A stretch of DNA of 64,000 nucleotides from CADEED01 sp020442965 (GCA_041395525.1 JAWLAH010000002.1:124001-188000), one strand, 5' to 3'. Shown: positions 1 to 9,174, numbered from the stretch's first letter. Numbers and translations are program-made. Notes: generated from the letters alone by a model not told the origin.

Positions 1-305
1 TTACGCAGCTCGGGCACGTGATCGCAATTCGCTCGGAAACGAGGTCAATCTTCGTCCAACGGTTTTCGTCCAATCCATATCTGTTGGCCGCGGTTGCGCT
101 GACGGTGCTGCTGCAGCTCGCGATCGTCTATCTGCCGATCGCGAATGGCTGGTTCAAGACCGTCCCGCTCAGTGCTGGGGAACTCGGCTACTGTTTCGCA
201 GCGGCACTGATAATTATCGCCGTCGTCGAGGCGGAGAAGGCCGTTCGCAATCTTCGCGCCGCGAATAGACAGCAGCACGCCGGCGCGGACATCTCTTCGA
301 GCTAA
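1..305 (+). CDS. Cation-transporting P-type ATPase, C-terminal fragment (gene cut by window start)
   Basis: The reading frame is open from base 3, so the gene begins outside the window. The visible ~100 residues read like the last two membrane helices of a P2-type (Ca2+/cation) ATPase. They start with a QLGHVIAIRSE segment, then the family-typical SNPYLLAAVALTVLLQLAIV helix, an FKTVPLS loop and a final helix ending in basic residues. This corresponds to the Cation_ATPase_C domain. The ATP-binding and phosphorylation domains are not visible, so the transported ion cannot be judged. The TAA stop overlaps by four bases the stop of the convergent MscS gene. Confidence 0.72.
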   Translation, partial: TQLGHVIAIRSETRSIFVQRFSSNPYLLAAVALTVLLQLAIVYLPIANGWFKTVPLSAGELGYCFAAALIIIAVVEAEKAVRNLRAANRQQHAGADISSS

Positions 306-1255
306 CTGCTTGCCGAGTCGGTGACGCGGTCGCGCTTCCTGTCAGAGTCGTCGGGCGAATCGACGTGCACGCGCAATGCGCCCGACCGCACATGCAAATC
401 GCGCTGCGGGAAGGGAATCTCGATATTCGCTGCGCGCATTTCATCATCGATTGCCCACAGAATTCTCGCTTCCGTACGCCCCGGTGAGGTGACCAGCGCA
501 CGCGTGACCCACGCGACCAGCTCGAAATTCAGTGCACTGTCACCAAAGCCAACCAGCCACACGTCGGGCGCTCGTCGCGGGTCGTCGACGATGATGCCTG
601 TGATCCGCTTGGCGGCGGCGATGCCAGCCGCCTTTACGCGCTCCTTGTCCGTGCCGTACGCAACGCCGAACGGCACGTGGATGCGGCGACTGAATTCGTC
701 GAACGTCCAGTTAGTAACACGACCGTTCACGAACTCGGAGTTTGGTACGAGGATATCGACCAGATCGTTGGTCGAAACGCGTGTGAAGCGCATCGCGATC
801 TCGACGACCTTGCCGCGTACGCCCGATTGCAGATCGACGAAATCGCCGACTTTCAGGCTGCGTTCGGTCAGCAGGATGATGCCGGAGACGAAATTGCTCA
901 CGATGTTCTGCAGGCCGAAGCCGACGCCGACGCCGATTGCGCCGCCGATGAGCGCGAGCTTGGAGACATCCAGCCCCATCGTGTCGAGGGCAAACATGCC
1001 ACCCAGAATGAGTACCACGTATTTCAGGATCCGGCCGAATGCATAGGCCGCGGGATAGGCGCCATCGCCATCGGCGAAGCGCTTGCCCAGCTTTTGCACT
1101 GCGCGCTCGATCCATCGCGCCAGCAAGACGACTACTACGACCAGCAGAGCCAGCAGCACTATGCGTCGCAGACCGACATGAACATTGCCGAAGGAGAACC
1201 CGAGCGAGCCCACCCAAGTCCAGGCGCTCTCCAGCGATTGTGTTAGCTCGTCCAT
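302..1255 (-). CDS. MscS-family mechanosensitive ion channel (first of four in window)
   Basis: A 317-residue inner-membrane channel expected to open on membrane tension and release solutes in hypo-osmotic shock. Two or three N-terminal helices lie at about residues 28-115. They are followed by the pore-lining TM3 with the Gly/Ala pattern (GGAIGVGVGFGLQNIVSNF, ~120-140) and the beta-domain motif VPNSEFVNGRVTNW, both hallmarks of MscS. The size is close to E. coli MscS (286 aa). A hydrophilic Asp/Arg-rich tail follows the usual IPFPQRDLH end. It is convergent with the ATPase gene and divergent from the K+ channel gene, with only 68 bp between the two starts. Confidence 0.93.
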   Translation of the reverse strand: MDELTQSLESAWTWVGSLGFSFGNVHVGLRRIVLLALLVVVVVLLARWIERAVQKLGKRFADGDGAYPAAYAFGRILKYVVLILGGMFALDTMGLDVSKLALIGGAIGVGVGFGLQNIVSNFVSGIILLTERSLKVGDFVDLQSGVRGKVVEIAMRFTRVSTNDLVDILVPNSEFVNGRVTNWTFDEFSRRIHVPFGVAYGTDKERVKAAGIAAAKRITGIIVDDPRRAPDVWLVGFGDSALNFELVAWVTRALVTSPGRTEARILWAIDDEMRAANIEIPFPQRDLHVRSGALRVHVDSPDDSDRKRDRVTDSASS

Positions 1256-1323
1256 AGTTTCAATCGAGTATATACTGCAATTCTACGCAGCAGGGAGCGG
1301 CGCTTGGCGCACGGCCGGACATC

Positions 1324-2421
1324 ATGAGCCAGCACTGGACCCCCCAGGATGGTTTGCCCGCAACACTGCGCGGCAAGCTGCATCGATTGCGTCTCAAACG
1401 CGGCCCCGATCGTGCCGACATTCTGGTGCGCCCACCGCCGGCCCGCCCGGAGCGGGTGCTGGCCATGCGGGCGCTGCTGGTACTGGGGCTTTTCCTGCTC
1501 GTCATGGGCGTGTGCTGGTGGGATCGTGCGGGACTGCGGGATCAGTTTGACGGCGAGATCTCGCCATCCGACGTCGTTTACTTCACCATGGTCACCGTCA
1601 CGACAGTGGGCTACGGGGACATCGTGCCGGTGACGGCGCGCGCAAGACTAATCGATGCGCTGGTCATCACGCCTATACGGCTGTTCGTCTGGTTCATTTT
1701 CCTGGGTACGGCCTACGAGTTTCTGATTCAACGCTCGATCGAGGATCTACGCATGTTGCGATTGCAGCGACAGCTGAACAATCACGTTGTCATCTGTGGT
1801 TATGGTGGCGCAGGGCATCACGCTGCGGCCGAGCTGGTACGCATGGGGCGACCCGCGAGCGAAGTCGTCATCATCGACGTCGATCGGGGTGCGGCTGATC
1901 GAGCTGCCGCAGCCGGCTTCACGGCGCTACACGGCACGGCAACGCGCGAGGAGATCCTCGAGATAGCGGCTGTGTCCAAGGCGGCGGCGATTATTGTCAG
2001 CGTCGATTCGGACGACACGACCGCCCTGATCGTGCTCACGGCACGTGAGCTCAGCAAGGCGCGAATTCTCGCCAAGGTCATCGAGCCGGAGAACATCAAA
2101 CTGATGCGCCGCAGCGGCGCGGACCAGATCATTTCGCTGGGCGCGCTGGGTGGTAGTCTGCTCGCGGACGGCGTAAACAGCGATCTGACGCTGGCGTTCG
2201 TCGACGATCTCGTTAGTCGCCAAGGCCGCGTTCATCTCACCCAGCGCAAGCCCTTGCGCGATGAGGTCGGCCGTGCACCGATGTCCGTAGCGGGCTTGGT
2301 AATGGTGCGGCGTGCGGGTGGCCAGCCGCTGTCTGGCGACGATCTGCGCGACCTGAGACTTGACGCCGCCGACGAGATGCTCTGCATCAGTTACACGAGC
2401 GGCGCTGCCGCCGCGACCTGA
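1324..2421 (+). CDS. Two-TM potassium channel with RCK (TrkA-N) domain
   Basis: A 365-residue K+ channel of the Kch/MthK type. Two hydrophobic helices at about residues 43-66 and 115-138 flank the selectivity filter TVTTVGYGD (~95-103). A Rossmann-type RCK/TrkA-N domain starts at ~155 with HVVICGYGGAGHHAA, followed by a small TrkA-C-like end. The RCK domain normally binds nucleotide or Ca2+ and gates the pore. A cytoplasmic N-terminal extension of ~40 residues precedes TM1. The gene is followed 24 bp later by an SLC13-like carrier and then a CPA2 antiporter, so an ion-homeostasis operon is likely. The ATG has no strong Shine-Dalgarno sequence, so the exact start is uncertain. Confidence 0.92.
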   Translation: MSQHWTPQDGLPATLRGKLHRLRLKRGPDRADILVRPPPARPERVLAMRALLVLGLFLLVMGVCWWDRAGLRDQFDGEISPSDVVYFTMVTVTTVGYGDIVPVTARARLIDALVITPIRLFVWFIFLGTAYEFLIQRSIEDLRMLRLQRQLNNHVVICGYGGAGHHAAAELVRMGRPASEVVIIDVDRGAADRAAAAGFTALHGTATREEILEIAAVSKAAAIIVSVDSDDTTALIVLTARELSKARILAKVIEPENIKLMRRSGADQIISLGALGGSLLADGVNSDLTLAFVDDLVSRQGRVHLTQRKPLRDEVGRAPMSVAGLVMVRRAGGQPLSGDDLRDLRLDAADEMLCISYTSGAAAAT

Positions 2422-2445
2422 CGAACACAACCAGAAGTCACTGCA

Positions 2446-4263
2446 GTGCCAGAAATTCCGTCGTTCCATGCCATTGCGGCCCTGTTGGTCACGATCGTGA
2501 CGTTCGTGCTTTTTGCCAGCGGGCGCATGCGGATCGAGCTGATCTGTCTGCTCGTCATTGCCGTGCTGGCTGTCGGCTTCTACGTGTTTCCGTTGCATAC
2601 TGAGGGGGCACTGAGCGGGTTGGAAATTGCGTTCGGCGGCTTTGGCCACGAAGCGCTGATCGCGATCGCCAGTTTGATGATCCTGGGTCGTGGCCTGGTG
2701 GTTACAGGGGCGCTCGAGCCTGCGGCACGTGTGTTGGCCCGGCTGTGGCGCATGAGTCGCGTGCTCGGAATGCTGTGCACGCTGCTCGTCTGCATGGTGA
2801 TCAGCGGCTTCATCAACGATACGCCGGTGCTGGTGCTCACCATGCCGATCATTCTCGATCTTGCACGGCGTGTCGGATTGTCGGCGTCGCAGACGCTGAT
2901 GCCGGTCAATGCAGCGATCCTGATTGGCGGCATGGCCACGACCATCGGTACATCGACCAACGTCCTCGTCGTTTCAATCGCAACTGATATGGGGTTGCCA
3001 CGTCTCGGGATGTTCGCATTTTTTCAAATCGTGGCAACGGCGGCATTGGTTGCGTTCCCGTATCTGTGGCTGGTCATGCCGCGGCTGTTGCCCAAGATCC
3101 AGACAACCGGCGGCGAGTCGCCACGCGTGTTTCGGGCGACGCTGCACCTGACGACGCGATCGTCGGTGGTGGGCAAGACGCGCGAGGCTGTCGACAACGT
3201 GGTTTCCGGCGGCGTCCGAATCGTTAGTATAAAGCGTGGCGCCGCGCCCGTCGGTGAGGGGGAATTGGCCGCCGGTGACCGGATTCTCTTCGAGGGCGCG
3301 GTCGATCAGATTCGCGACCTCAGTAGCGCGTTGCGGGCACCCCTCGCTCCCGAGCACCTGCTGTCCGCCGTGGGTGAGCCGACCGATGCAAGCGATCCCG
3401 ATCTGCACATTGCGGAGCTGGCGGTCGGCGGCGATTCGAGCCTGATCGGCAAGTCGGTTCGTGAGGCGCGCATTGCCGATCGCTTCGGTGTGCTGATCGT
3501 CGGTACGTATCGCGCGTCGGAATCACACTTGTTCGGCTATTCGTCGGGCCCAACGGAGGATCGCCTGGAAGTCGGCGACGTGTTGCTAGCGCAAGGGACG
3601 GAAGACCACTTGCGCGATCTCGAGCAGGCTGAGGGCGTCATGCAGTTGATCGGGACAAAAGAGTTGCCGCGCACCGCCAAAGCCCCGATCGCCTTGTTGA
3701 TCGTTGCCGCGGTCGTCGTGCTGGCCGCGTTCAAGATCGTACCGATCGCGATCGCCGCGTTGGCCGGGACCATCGCGATGCTCGCGGCCGGTTGCGTCAA
3801 GTACGAAAACCTGGGGCGCGCCTTGAGCGTCGAAGTGATCGTGCTGGTGGCCGCGAGCATAGCGCTCGGCCGTGCGTTGGTGGAGACCGGTGCGGCCGAT
3901 TGGTTGGCGTCATTGTTGGCGATCGGACTCGTTGCAGCGCCGGCTGCCGTGGTGCTCGCCTCGCTGATGGTGTTCGCAGCCATACTGACCAACTTTGTCT
4001 CGAACGCCGCGGCCGCAGCGATTGGCACGCCGCTCGCGATGAGTCTGGCCACACAGCTTTCGTTGCAGCCCGAGCCGCTCGTCATTGCGGTGTTGTTTGG
4101 CTGCAATCTGTGTTACGTAACGCCCATGGCGTATCAGACCAATTTGCTGATCATGGGTGCCGCAGGGTACTCGTTTCGTGATTTCGTGCGTGCGGGGCTG
4201 CCACTCGCCATTCTCATGATCGTTACCTTGGCATATCTGTTAGTGCATAAGTACGCATTGTGA
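2446..4263 (+). CDS. SLC13/DASS-type permease with central TrkA-C (RCK_C) domains
   Basis: A 605-residue polytopic transporter. The N-terminal half (helices up to ~205) carries the family-typical FINDTPVLVLTMPI segment and GGMATTIGTSTNVLVV, matching the ion transporter/CitMHS superfamily fold. Two soluble TrkA-C-type domains (~215-300 and ~310-390) interrupt the protein, and a second block of helices follows with the pseudo-symmetric TNFVSNAAAAAIGTP motif. This layout is standard for the SLC13 family permease annotation. The substrate (sulfate, dicarboxylate or another anion) cannot be read from sequence. The start is GTG. The downstream antiporter starts 8 bp after the stop, indicating cotranscription. 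Confidence 0.9.
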   Translation: MPEIPSFHAIAALLVTIVTFVLFASGRMRIELICLLVIAVLAVGFYVFPLHTEGALSGLEIAFGGFGHEALIAIASLMILGRGLVVTGALEPAARVLARLWRMSRVLGMLCTLLVCMVISGFINDTPVLVLTMPIILDLARRVGLSASQTLMPVNAAILIGGMATTIGTSTNVLVVSIATDMGLPRLGMFAFFQIVATAALVAFPYLWLVMPRLLPKIQTTGGESPRVFRATLHLTTRSSVVGKTREAVDNVVSGGVRIVSIKRGAAPVGEGELAAGDRILFEGAVDQIRDLSSALRAPLAPEHLLSAVGEPTDASDPDLHIAELAVGGDSSLIGKSVREARIADRFGVLIVGTYRASESHLFGYSSGPTEDRLEVGDVLLAQGTEDHLRDLEQAEGVMQLIGTKELPRTAKAPIALLIVAAVVVLAAFKIVPIAIAALAGTIAMLAAGCVKYENLGRALSVEVIVLVAASIALGRALVETGAADWLASLLAIGLVAAPAAVVLASLMVFAAILTNFVSNAAAAAIGTPLAMSLATQLSLQPEPLVIAVLFGCNLCYVTPMAYQTNLLIMGAAGYSFRDFVRAGLPLAILMIVTLAYLLVHKYAL

Positions 4264-4270
4264 TGAGTTC

Positions 4271-5506
4271 ATGCAAGAGCTGTTAAATCGCCTGCATATC
4301 GGCGGCGACGTCGCCTATATTCTGCTGCTGATGGGGCTGTTCCTGATTCCACGCGTGCTGCAGCGTTGGAGCATCCCCAGTGCCGTTACCGCATTTGCGC
4401 TCGGCGCGGGTGCGGGCTTGGGGCTCGGTTTGTTTCAAGGTGATTCCACAGTCACTTTGCTGTCAACACTCGGTATCGTCGCGCTGTTTCTGTTTGCCGG
4501 ACTGGAGGTGGATATCCGCGAACTGCGGCGCGGTGCCGGCGTGCTAGTTCAGCACGTCGCAATCCGTCTCGCGATGGTGGCAGCAGTCACCTGGGCCGTG
4601 CAACGCGGCTTGCAGCTCGACTTGCGGCCCGCGGTACTGGTCGCGCTTGCGCTCGTGACACCCTCGACTGGCTTCATCCTGGACTCGCTCGATGCACTTG
4701 GTAGTACCGACCAGGAGCGATTCTGGATTCGTTCGAAAGCGATCGCTGTCGAGATGATTGCACTCGGTATTCTGTTCGTAGACCTGCGGTCGGCCAGTTG
4801 GCAGGAACTCGCGGTATCGAGTGGCGCCTTGATCGCCCTGGTGGCGTTCCTGCCGTTCGCATTCAGCATATTTGCGAAGCGGATCATGCCGTATGCGCCC
4901 AAGTCGGATTTTCCGTTTCTCGTCATTCTGGCCGTTGCAGCCGCGTTCGTGACCAAGAATCTGGGTGTCTACTATCTGGTGGGAGCATTTGTCGTGGGCA
5001 TAGTTGCGCACCGCTTTCGTGAGCGTATCCCGTCGATCCGAGATCACAGTATGCTGAAGGCGGTCGGTGCGCTGTCGTCGCTGTTCGTACCGTTCTACTT
5101 CTTTCACGCGGGTCTCGAGTTGCGGCGCGATGATTTTTCGCTGGACGCCTTGATGCTCGGCCTGATCTTCTTGGTTGCCGCTTTGCCGTTTCGTCTGTTG
5201 GTGGTGGGCTTGCACCGACGTTTTGTGCTTAAGGAACCACTGCGCGCAGGTCTCAGGGTATCGGTGCCCATGTTGCCAACCCTGGTATTCACGCTGGTGC
5301 TCGCCTCGATTCTGCGTGAAGAGTTCCAGATTGCCTCGACCATTTTCGGGGCGCTCGTGATCTACGCGCTGGTCAACACGATGTTGCCGTCGTTTATTCT
5401 ACGTAGTGCGCCACCGGCGTTCGAGGACATCCATGTTGCCGCAATTCACGGCCCGCCGGCTCCCGCGCATGTGAAATCGGGCGCCAAGCCCGGCGCTACG
5501 GTTTGA
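4271..5506 (+). CDS. CPA2-family cation:proton antiporter
   Basis: A 411-residue membrane protein with about 12 predicted helices and no C-terminal TrkA domain. FLFAGLEVDIRELRR (~75-90) matches the conserved TM3-TM4 region of Na+/H+ exchanger (KefB/GerN-like) domains. The later FFFHAGLEL segment is the second repeat seen in CPA2 carriers. It probably exchanges Na+ or K+ for protons across the inner membrane. The gene is the third of a tight K+ channel, permease, antiporter set, which supports a role in ion balance. The C-terminal tail is short and soluble. The transported ion is not determinable from sequence. Confidence 0.9.
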   Translation: MQELLNRLHIGGDVAYILLLMGLFLIPRVLQRWSIPSAVTAFALGAGAGLGLGLFQGDSTVTLLSTLGIVALFLFAGLEVDIRELRRGAGVLVQHVAIRLAMVAAVTWAVQRGLQLDLRPAVLVALALVTPSTGFILDSLDALGSTDQERFWIRSKAIAVEMIALGILFVDLRSASWQELAVSSGALIALVAFLPFAFSIFAKRIMPYAPKSDFPFLVILAVAAAFVTKNLGVYYLVGAFVVGIVAHRFRERIPSIRDHSMLKAVGALSSLFVPFYFFHAGLELRRDDFSLDALMLGLIFLVAALPFRLLVVGLHRRFVLKEPLRAGLRVSVPMLPTLVFTLVLASILREEFQIASTIFGALVIYALVNTMLPSFILRSAPPAFEDIHVAAIHGPPAPAHVKSGAKPGATV

Positions 5507-5542
5507 GGTCGTGTCAAGTTAGTTAGTAGTTTGTACGGATGG

Positions 5543-5571
5543 TTGAAAGATACCGCTGGCAATGCTATCAT
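5543..5571 (+). promoter_or_regulatory. Predicted sigma-70 promoter
   Basis: TTGAAA (5543-5548), a 17-bp spacer and TATCAT (5566-5571) each match the consensus at five of six positions. Transcription would start near 5578. The nearest supported gene is the OmpA-like CDS at 5793, which would have a ~215-base leader. An ATG at 5581 opens a frame I do not trust. An anti-SD-like GGAGGAG lies at 5583-5589 with no good start codon after it. No other feature is evident between 5507 and 5792. Confidence 0.5.
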
Positions 5572-5792
5572 CGTCGTGTTATGGAGGAGCGACCCATCGA
5601 AGCCAAGATCGTCATTCGCGAGGGCAGACTTGCCGCTTGCGAGCAAGCCCGGTTACGTGCCTTGCGAGTCGACCTGCAGCGTAATTTTCGTTCTGTGATC
5701 ACCTCGGAATGGAGTTGCCACGATGGCGCCGCTCGACGTAGCGCAGCACCGCGGCGTGTGGCGTGTGGCGTGCGAGGCGCGGGCGTAACTTC

Positions 5793-6302
5793 ATGGCAAC
5801 CAAAGAAAAGTCAACGGTCAGCAGCGTCAAGAACCCTGGTAAACCGAAGCGAGCCGCCAAGCGGGCCCAGAGCGGTGCACCGCTGGTGAAGCGTGCATCA
5901 ATGGTATTCCTGTTTGCCGAGGGCAGTGCGACGTTGGCCCCGTCCGAAGAGTCGAAGGTCGGGCCGCTGGTGACGCGTCTGCGCAGGAACCCGGATGCTA
6001 TTTTGGTCATCCGCGGGCACACGCTTGGCCGTGGCGCTGACGCCGGCAATCGGGCGCTGGGTCTGAAGCGTGCACGGGCGGTTGCGCGAGCGATCGTCGG
6101 GCGCGGGATCGCTGCGCGTCGCGTGATCGCGGTGACCTTGGGCCGTCGGCGGGAGTTCGAGCAGCTGCTGCCGGACGAGCGTCGGCAGCGGCGACGCGCC
6201 GACGTGTCGGTCTACTCCGGCAACGTCGTGGAACTGCGCGGGCCGGATTTGGTGATGGAGGCGCGTGTCAGTCAACGCCCACGTGCCAGACGTGTCGCCT
6301 GA
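5793..6302 (+). CDS. OmpA-like (peptidoglycan-binding domain) protein, small
   Basis: A 169-residue protein. A basic, low-complexity N-terminus (~1-45, rich in Lys, Ala and Ser) precedes an OmpA_C-like domain: FLFAEGSATLAP opens the first strand, ILVIRGHTLGRGADAGNRALGLKRARAVARAIV contains the conserved helix-strand core, and RRRADVSVY closes it. The family normally binds peptidoglycan. No clear signal peptide or lipobox is visible, so either the start is elsewhere or the protein is not exported in the usual way. I chose the ATG at 5793. A GTG at 5763 would add ten Arg-rich residues. Confidence 0.65.
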   Translation: MATKEKSTVSSVKNPGKPKRAAKRAQSGAPLVKRASMVFLFAEGSATLAPSEESKVGPLVTRLRRNPDAILVIRGHTLGRGADAGNRALGLKRARAVARAIVGRGIAARRVIAVTLGRRREFEQLLPDERRQRRRADVSVYSGNVVELRGPDLVMEARVSQRPRARRVA

Positions 6303-6471
6303 CATGGCGGACGCGAACGGGCAAAGCTGAGCGCACGGAGTCGTGCTGCGGCGGCCACTGAGTACTAGACTGTACGGACATCGTCCGCGCAGAATTCACC
6401 CGGTCGGTGTTTGCCGAGCGTGGATTTGTTGACAGGATTTGCCAGTAAGGTTTGCGAAGGAGAGTCGTTCG

Positions 6472-7110
6472 ATGAGTCAGTCAGATCAAAAGGGTGCCGG
6501 CGCCGCCGTGACCTTCAAATTGCCGCAATTGCCCTGGGCCCCCGACGCGCTTGCGCCGGTCATCTCGGCGCGTACGCTCGAGTTTCACCACGGCCAACAC
6601 CACAAGGCCTATGTCGACACCGCTAACAAGCTGGTCGAAGGCCGCGCTGACCTGGCCGGCAAGAGCGTGATCGAAATTGTGCGTGCTGTGGCGGGTAAGG
6701 CGGCGGATCAGGCGCTATTCAACGCGGCGTCGCAGGTCTGGAATCACGATTTTCAGTGGAACAGTCTCGCCAGCGCAAAGCAACGTCCGAGCGGACCACT
6801 GGCGGACATGATCAAGAAGGACTTTGGCGACTACGAGAAGTTCGCCAGCGAGTTCGCTGCGGCGGGCATCAAGCAGTTCGGCAGTGGCTGGGCGTGGCTA
6901 ACCACCGACGGCAAGGCCTTGCAGATCAAGACCACCGCCAATGCCGATAGTCCAGCGGCGCGCGGCGAGCGCTGCCTGCTGACGATCGATGTGTGGGAGC
7001 ATGCGTACTATCTCGATCACCAGAATCGTCGCAAGGCCTATCTTGATGCGGTTATCGACCAGCGTCTCAACTGGGCGTTCGCCAGCGACAATCTCCGCGC
7101 TAAACAGTAG
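6472..7110 (+). CDS. sodB: Superoxide dismutase [Fe]
   Basis: Converts superoxide to H2O2 and O2 in the cytoplasm. The protein is 212 residues from the ATG at 6472, which has AAGGAG nine bases upstream. An upstream GTG at 6439 lacks this. All four metal ligands are visible: the first His of FHHGQHH (~39), His in QVWNHDF (~90), Asp and His in DVWEHAYY. The Gln in SQVWNH is at the position that marks the iron-type enzyme. It carries a ~13-residue N-terminal extension and HDFQW where HTFYW is common. No Fur box was recognised upstream. Confidence 0.93.
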   Translation: MSQSDQKGAGAAVTFKLPQLPWAPDALAPVISARTLEFHHGQHHKAYVDTANKLVEGRADLAGKSVIEIVRAVAGKAADQALFNAASQVWNHDFQWNSLASAKQRPSGPLADMIKKDFGDYEKFASEFAAAGIKQFGSGWAWLTTDGKALQIKTTANADSPAARGERCLLTIDVWEHAYYLDHQNRRKAYLDAVIDQRLNWAFASDNLRAKQ

Positions 7111-7135
7111 CAGTACGGCCTGCCAGGGGTAGTCA

Positions 7136-7396
7136 GTGCAAAGAGCCAGGTTCTACGCGGGTCTTGCGATCGGCATCGTGCTGACGATCTTTGCCTTGCA
7201 GAATCTGCAGAGGATGCAGGTGCGGATTCTCGTCTGGTACGTCGATTTGCCCTTGGTAGGAATTGTGTTCGCCAGTGCGGCCATCGGGGCACTATGGGCG
7301 GCGCTGTGGATCGCGCTGGTGCGCTGGCGTGGCCGCAGGCGAGCCGTCAATGACTCGACGGCGGATACGGATATTTTGTTGCCGCCTCCTGATTGA
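7136..7396 (+). CDS. LapA/DUF1049-domain small inner-membrane protein
   Basis: 86 residues with two hydrophobic helices (~6-25 and ~40-62) and a basic cytoplasmic tail. The segment FALQNLQRMQVRILVWYVDLPL is the conserved core of the LapA (lipopolysaccharide assembly A)/DUF1049 family, whose E. coli member works with LapB in LPS quality control. No lapB-like gene is next to it here. The start is a GTG. Its TGA stop overlaps the TTG start of the following MscS gene by two bases, suggesting coupled translation. Confidence 0.75.
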   Translation: MQRARFYAGLAIGIVLTIFALQNLQRMQVRILVWYVDLPLVGIVFASAAIGALWAALWIALVRWRGRRRAVNDSTADTDILLPPPD

Positions 7397-8322
7397 ACGC
7401 ACTCGAGAAAATAGTCGGCGAGCCATGGCTCGTTCGGCTCGGTACGGCGGCGATCATCATCGTGGTGATCGCGGTGATTGCGCGGCTGCTGCAGCGTGGC
7501 GTCTCTCGTCGTCTGGAGAGCGGTGCAACGGCTTACCGCGTTCGCAAGTTCATCAGCTTCGCTGGCTTCGTGGCGGCGGCGCTGGTGCTGCTGAGCGCGT
7601 ACAGCGATCGGCTGGCGGGGCTCACGGTTGCGCTCGGCGTGGCCGGTGCCGGCATCGCGTTCGCCTTGCAGGAGGTCATCGCGAGCGTCGCCGGTTGGGT
7701 GGCCGTGGCGTTCGGCCGGTTCTACTCGACCGGGGACCGCGTGCAGCTGGGCGGCATCAAGGGCGACGTGATCGACATAGGGGTACTGCGGACCACGCTG
7801 ATGGAGGTCGGGCAGTGGGTTGACGGCGATCTGTACAATGGCCGGATCGTGCGGGTCGCTAACAGCTTTGTCTTCAAGGAGCCGGTTTTCAATTACTCGG
7901 CGGACTATCCGTTTCTGTGGGACGAGATCAAATTGCCGATTCGCTATGGATCCGACTGGCAGTACGCAACGACCGTGCTGGAGGGGGTTCTGGAGGATGT
8001 CTGTGGCGATTTCGCGCGGCGCAGCGAATCGGCATGGGCTCGTGCGCGTGAGCGCTATGCGCTGGAAGATGCGCGAATCAAGCCGCTGGTCACGATGATT
8101 GCCAACGACAACTGGATCGAGCTAACGGCCCGATACGTGGTCGACTATCGACAGCGGCGCGTCACCAAGGACAAATTGTTTCGTCGCTTCCTCACTGCGG
8201 TTGATGAGTCGCAGGATCGGATCCGGTTGGCGTCGGCAACGTTCGAGGTTGTCAACGTACCACAACTTGATCTCAAGATCGGCGACGCGACTGGCTCGGT
8301 GCAGTCCCGCTACGTACCGTGA
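7393..8322 (+). CDS. MscS-family mechanosensitive ion channel (second of four)
   Basis: A 309-residue protein with three N-terminal helices. The pore helix is ALGVAGAGIAFALQEVIASVAGW (~77-100), the beta-domain segment is STGDRVQLGGIKGDVIDIGVL, and VANSFVFKEPVFNYS replaces the usual PNS loop. The region after ~200 contains a longer charged helical stretch than E. coli MscS. The start is TTG at 7393, overlapping the LapA-like stop. The 3' end overlaps the convergent LysR gene by 13 bases. Confidence 0.9.
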   Translation: MNALEKIVGEPWLVRLGTAAIIIVVIAVIARLLQRGVSRRLESGATAYRVRKFISFAGFVAAALVLLSAYSDRLAGLTVALGVAGAGIAFALQEVIASVAGWVAVAFGRFYSTGDRVQLGGIKGDVIDIGVLRTTLMEVGQWVDGDLYNGRIVRVANSFVFKEPVFNYSADYPFLWDEIKLPIRYGSDWQYATTVLEGVLEDVCGDFARRSESAWARARERYALEDARIKPLVTMIANDNWIELTARYVVDYRQRRVTKDKLFRRFLTAVDESQDRIRLASATFEVVNVPQLDLKIGDATGSVQSRYVP

Positions 8323-9170
8323 GCCTCCGTCACGTTCGCTGCGACCGTACGCAATAGCCTAACAGCTTGCTGGATCACCGGCCGAGACGCTGTCTCCCTC
8401 TGATAGACGACGAATGCGGGGAACGGGAACGTCGGCGTATCGGGGACGCGGGTCAACTCGCCGTTTGCGAGTTGGCTGCGTACCAAGCGTGCCGGCATAT
8501 AACCAGCCGCGCGCCGGTCGGCGAGCAGCCGCGCGCTGAGCGGGCCCATTTCCACGCTCAGCCCCGGGCTGTGAATATCCTCGAACGCGTCGGCATGCGC
8601 GGCGCGATACGTATCGCCCCAATCGATAAAAATATAGCGCGAGCGGAATTCGCCGGCGGGATCGGCGGTCACGAGAATGAGTTCGTCGGTGAATAGTTCG
8701 TGCACGACGAGTCCGGCACGCAATTCGGCAGTATGGATCACGATCAGGTCATGTACGCCTTCGAGCAATTCGCCCATCAGTCGGTTCGGCATGCCCGCGC
8801 TCAGGCGAAACGCGGTGTTGCCGAGCAGGGTCTGGCAGCGTGGCAACCAGTCGTACAAGAACCCATCCCAGAGACTGTACTGGCCCGCGATGGCCAGGCG
8901 TTCATCAAAGCGTTCTGGCACCGCGATCTGATGGCGTCCCTCTTCCCATAAACGCAGGAGCGAGCGGGCATAGCGGTAGAATTGGCGGCCTGCGGCGGTC
9001 AGATCGCACGTGGTGTTGTTGCGCAAGAACAGTGTCTTGCCGAGCAGCGACTCCAGGCTCCGGATGCGGGCACTGACGGTCGACTGCGTGACGTTGAGGC
9101 GACGACTGGCGGAGGCGAAGTTCCCGCCTTCGACGATGGCCAGAAATGTGCGTGCGAGGCCTAAATCCAT
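8310..9170 (-). CDS. LysR-family transcriptional regulator
   Basis: A 286-residue regulator. The N-terminal winged helix-turn-helix (residues ~1-60: ARTFLAIVEGGNFASASRRL, TQSTVSARIRSLES) is typical LysR and is followed by a periplasmic-binding-like effector domain (~90-280). The ligand and target are not identifiable. It is divergent from the OmpA-family gene at 9283. The 112-bp gap holds two overlapping perfect inverted repeats starting five bases from the LysR ATG, consistent with autoregulation and possible control of the ompA-like gene. Confidence 0.92.
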   Translation of the reverse strand: MDLGLARTFLAIVEGGNFASASRRLNVTQSTVSARIRSLESLLGKTLFLRNNTTCDLTAAGRQFYRYARSLLRLWEEGRHQIAVPERFDERLAIAGQYSLWDGFLYDWLPRCQTLLGNTAFRLSAGMPNRLMGELLEGVHDLIVIHTAELRAGLVVHELFTDELILVTADPAGEFRSRYIFIDWGDTYRAAHADAFEDIHSPGLSVEMGPLSARLLADRRAAGYMPARLVRSQLANGELTRVPDTPTFPFPAFVVYQRETASRPVIQQAVRLLRTVAANVTEAHGT

Positions 9171-9174
9171 TGTG

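Noticed and set aside
5539..5889. A 116-codon plus-strand frame before the OmpA-like gene
   Set aside because: It overlaps the start of the OmpA-like CDS by about 100 bases in another frame, and its second half is Arg/Ser-rich shadow-like sequence. Only the promoter upstream argues for it.
6429..6434. A perfect TTGACA before sodB
   Set aside because: No acceptable -10 lies 15-19 bases downstream, and the SD and start codon follow too closely.
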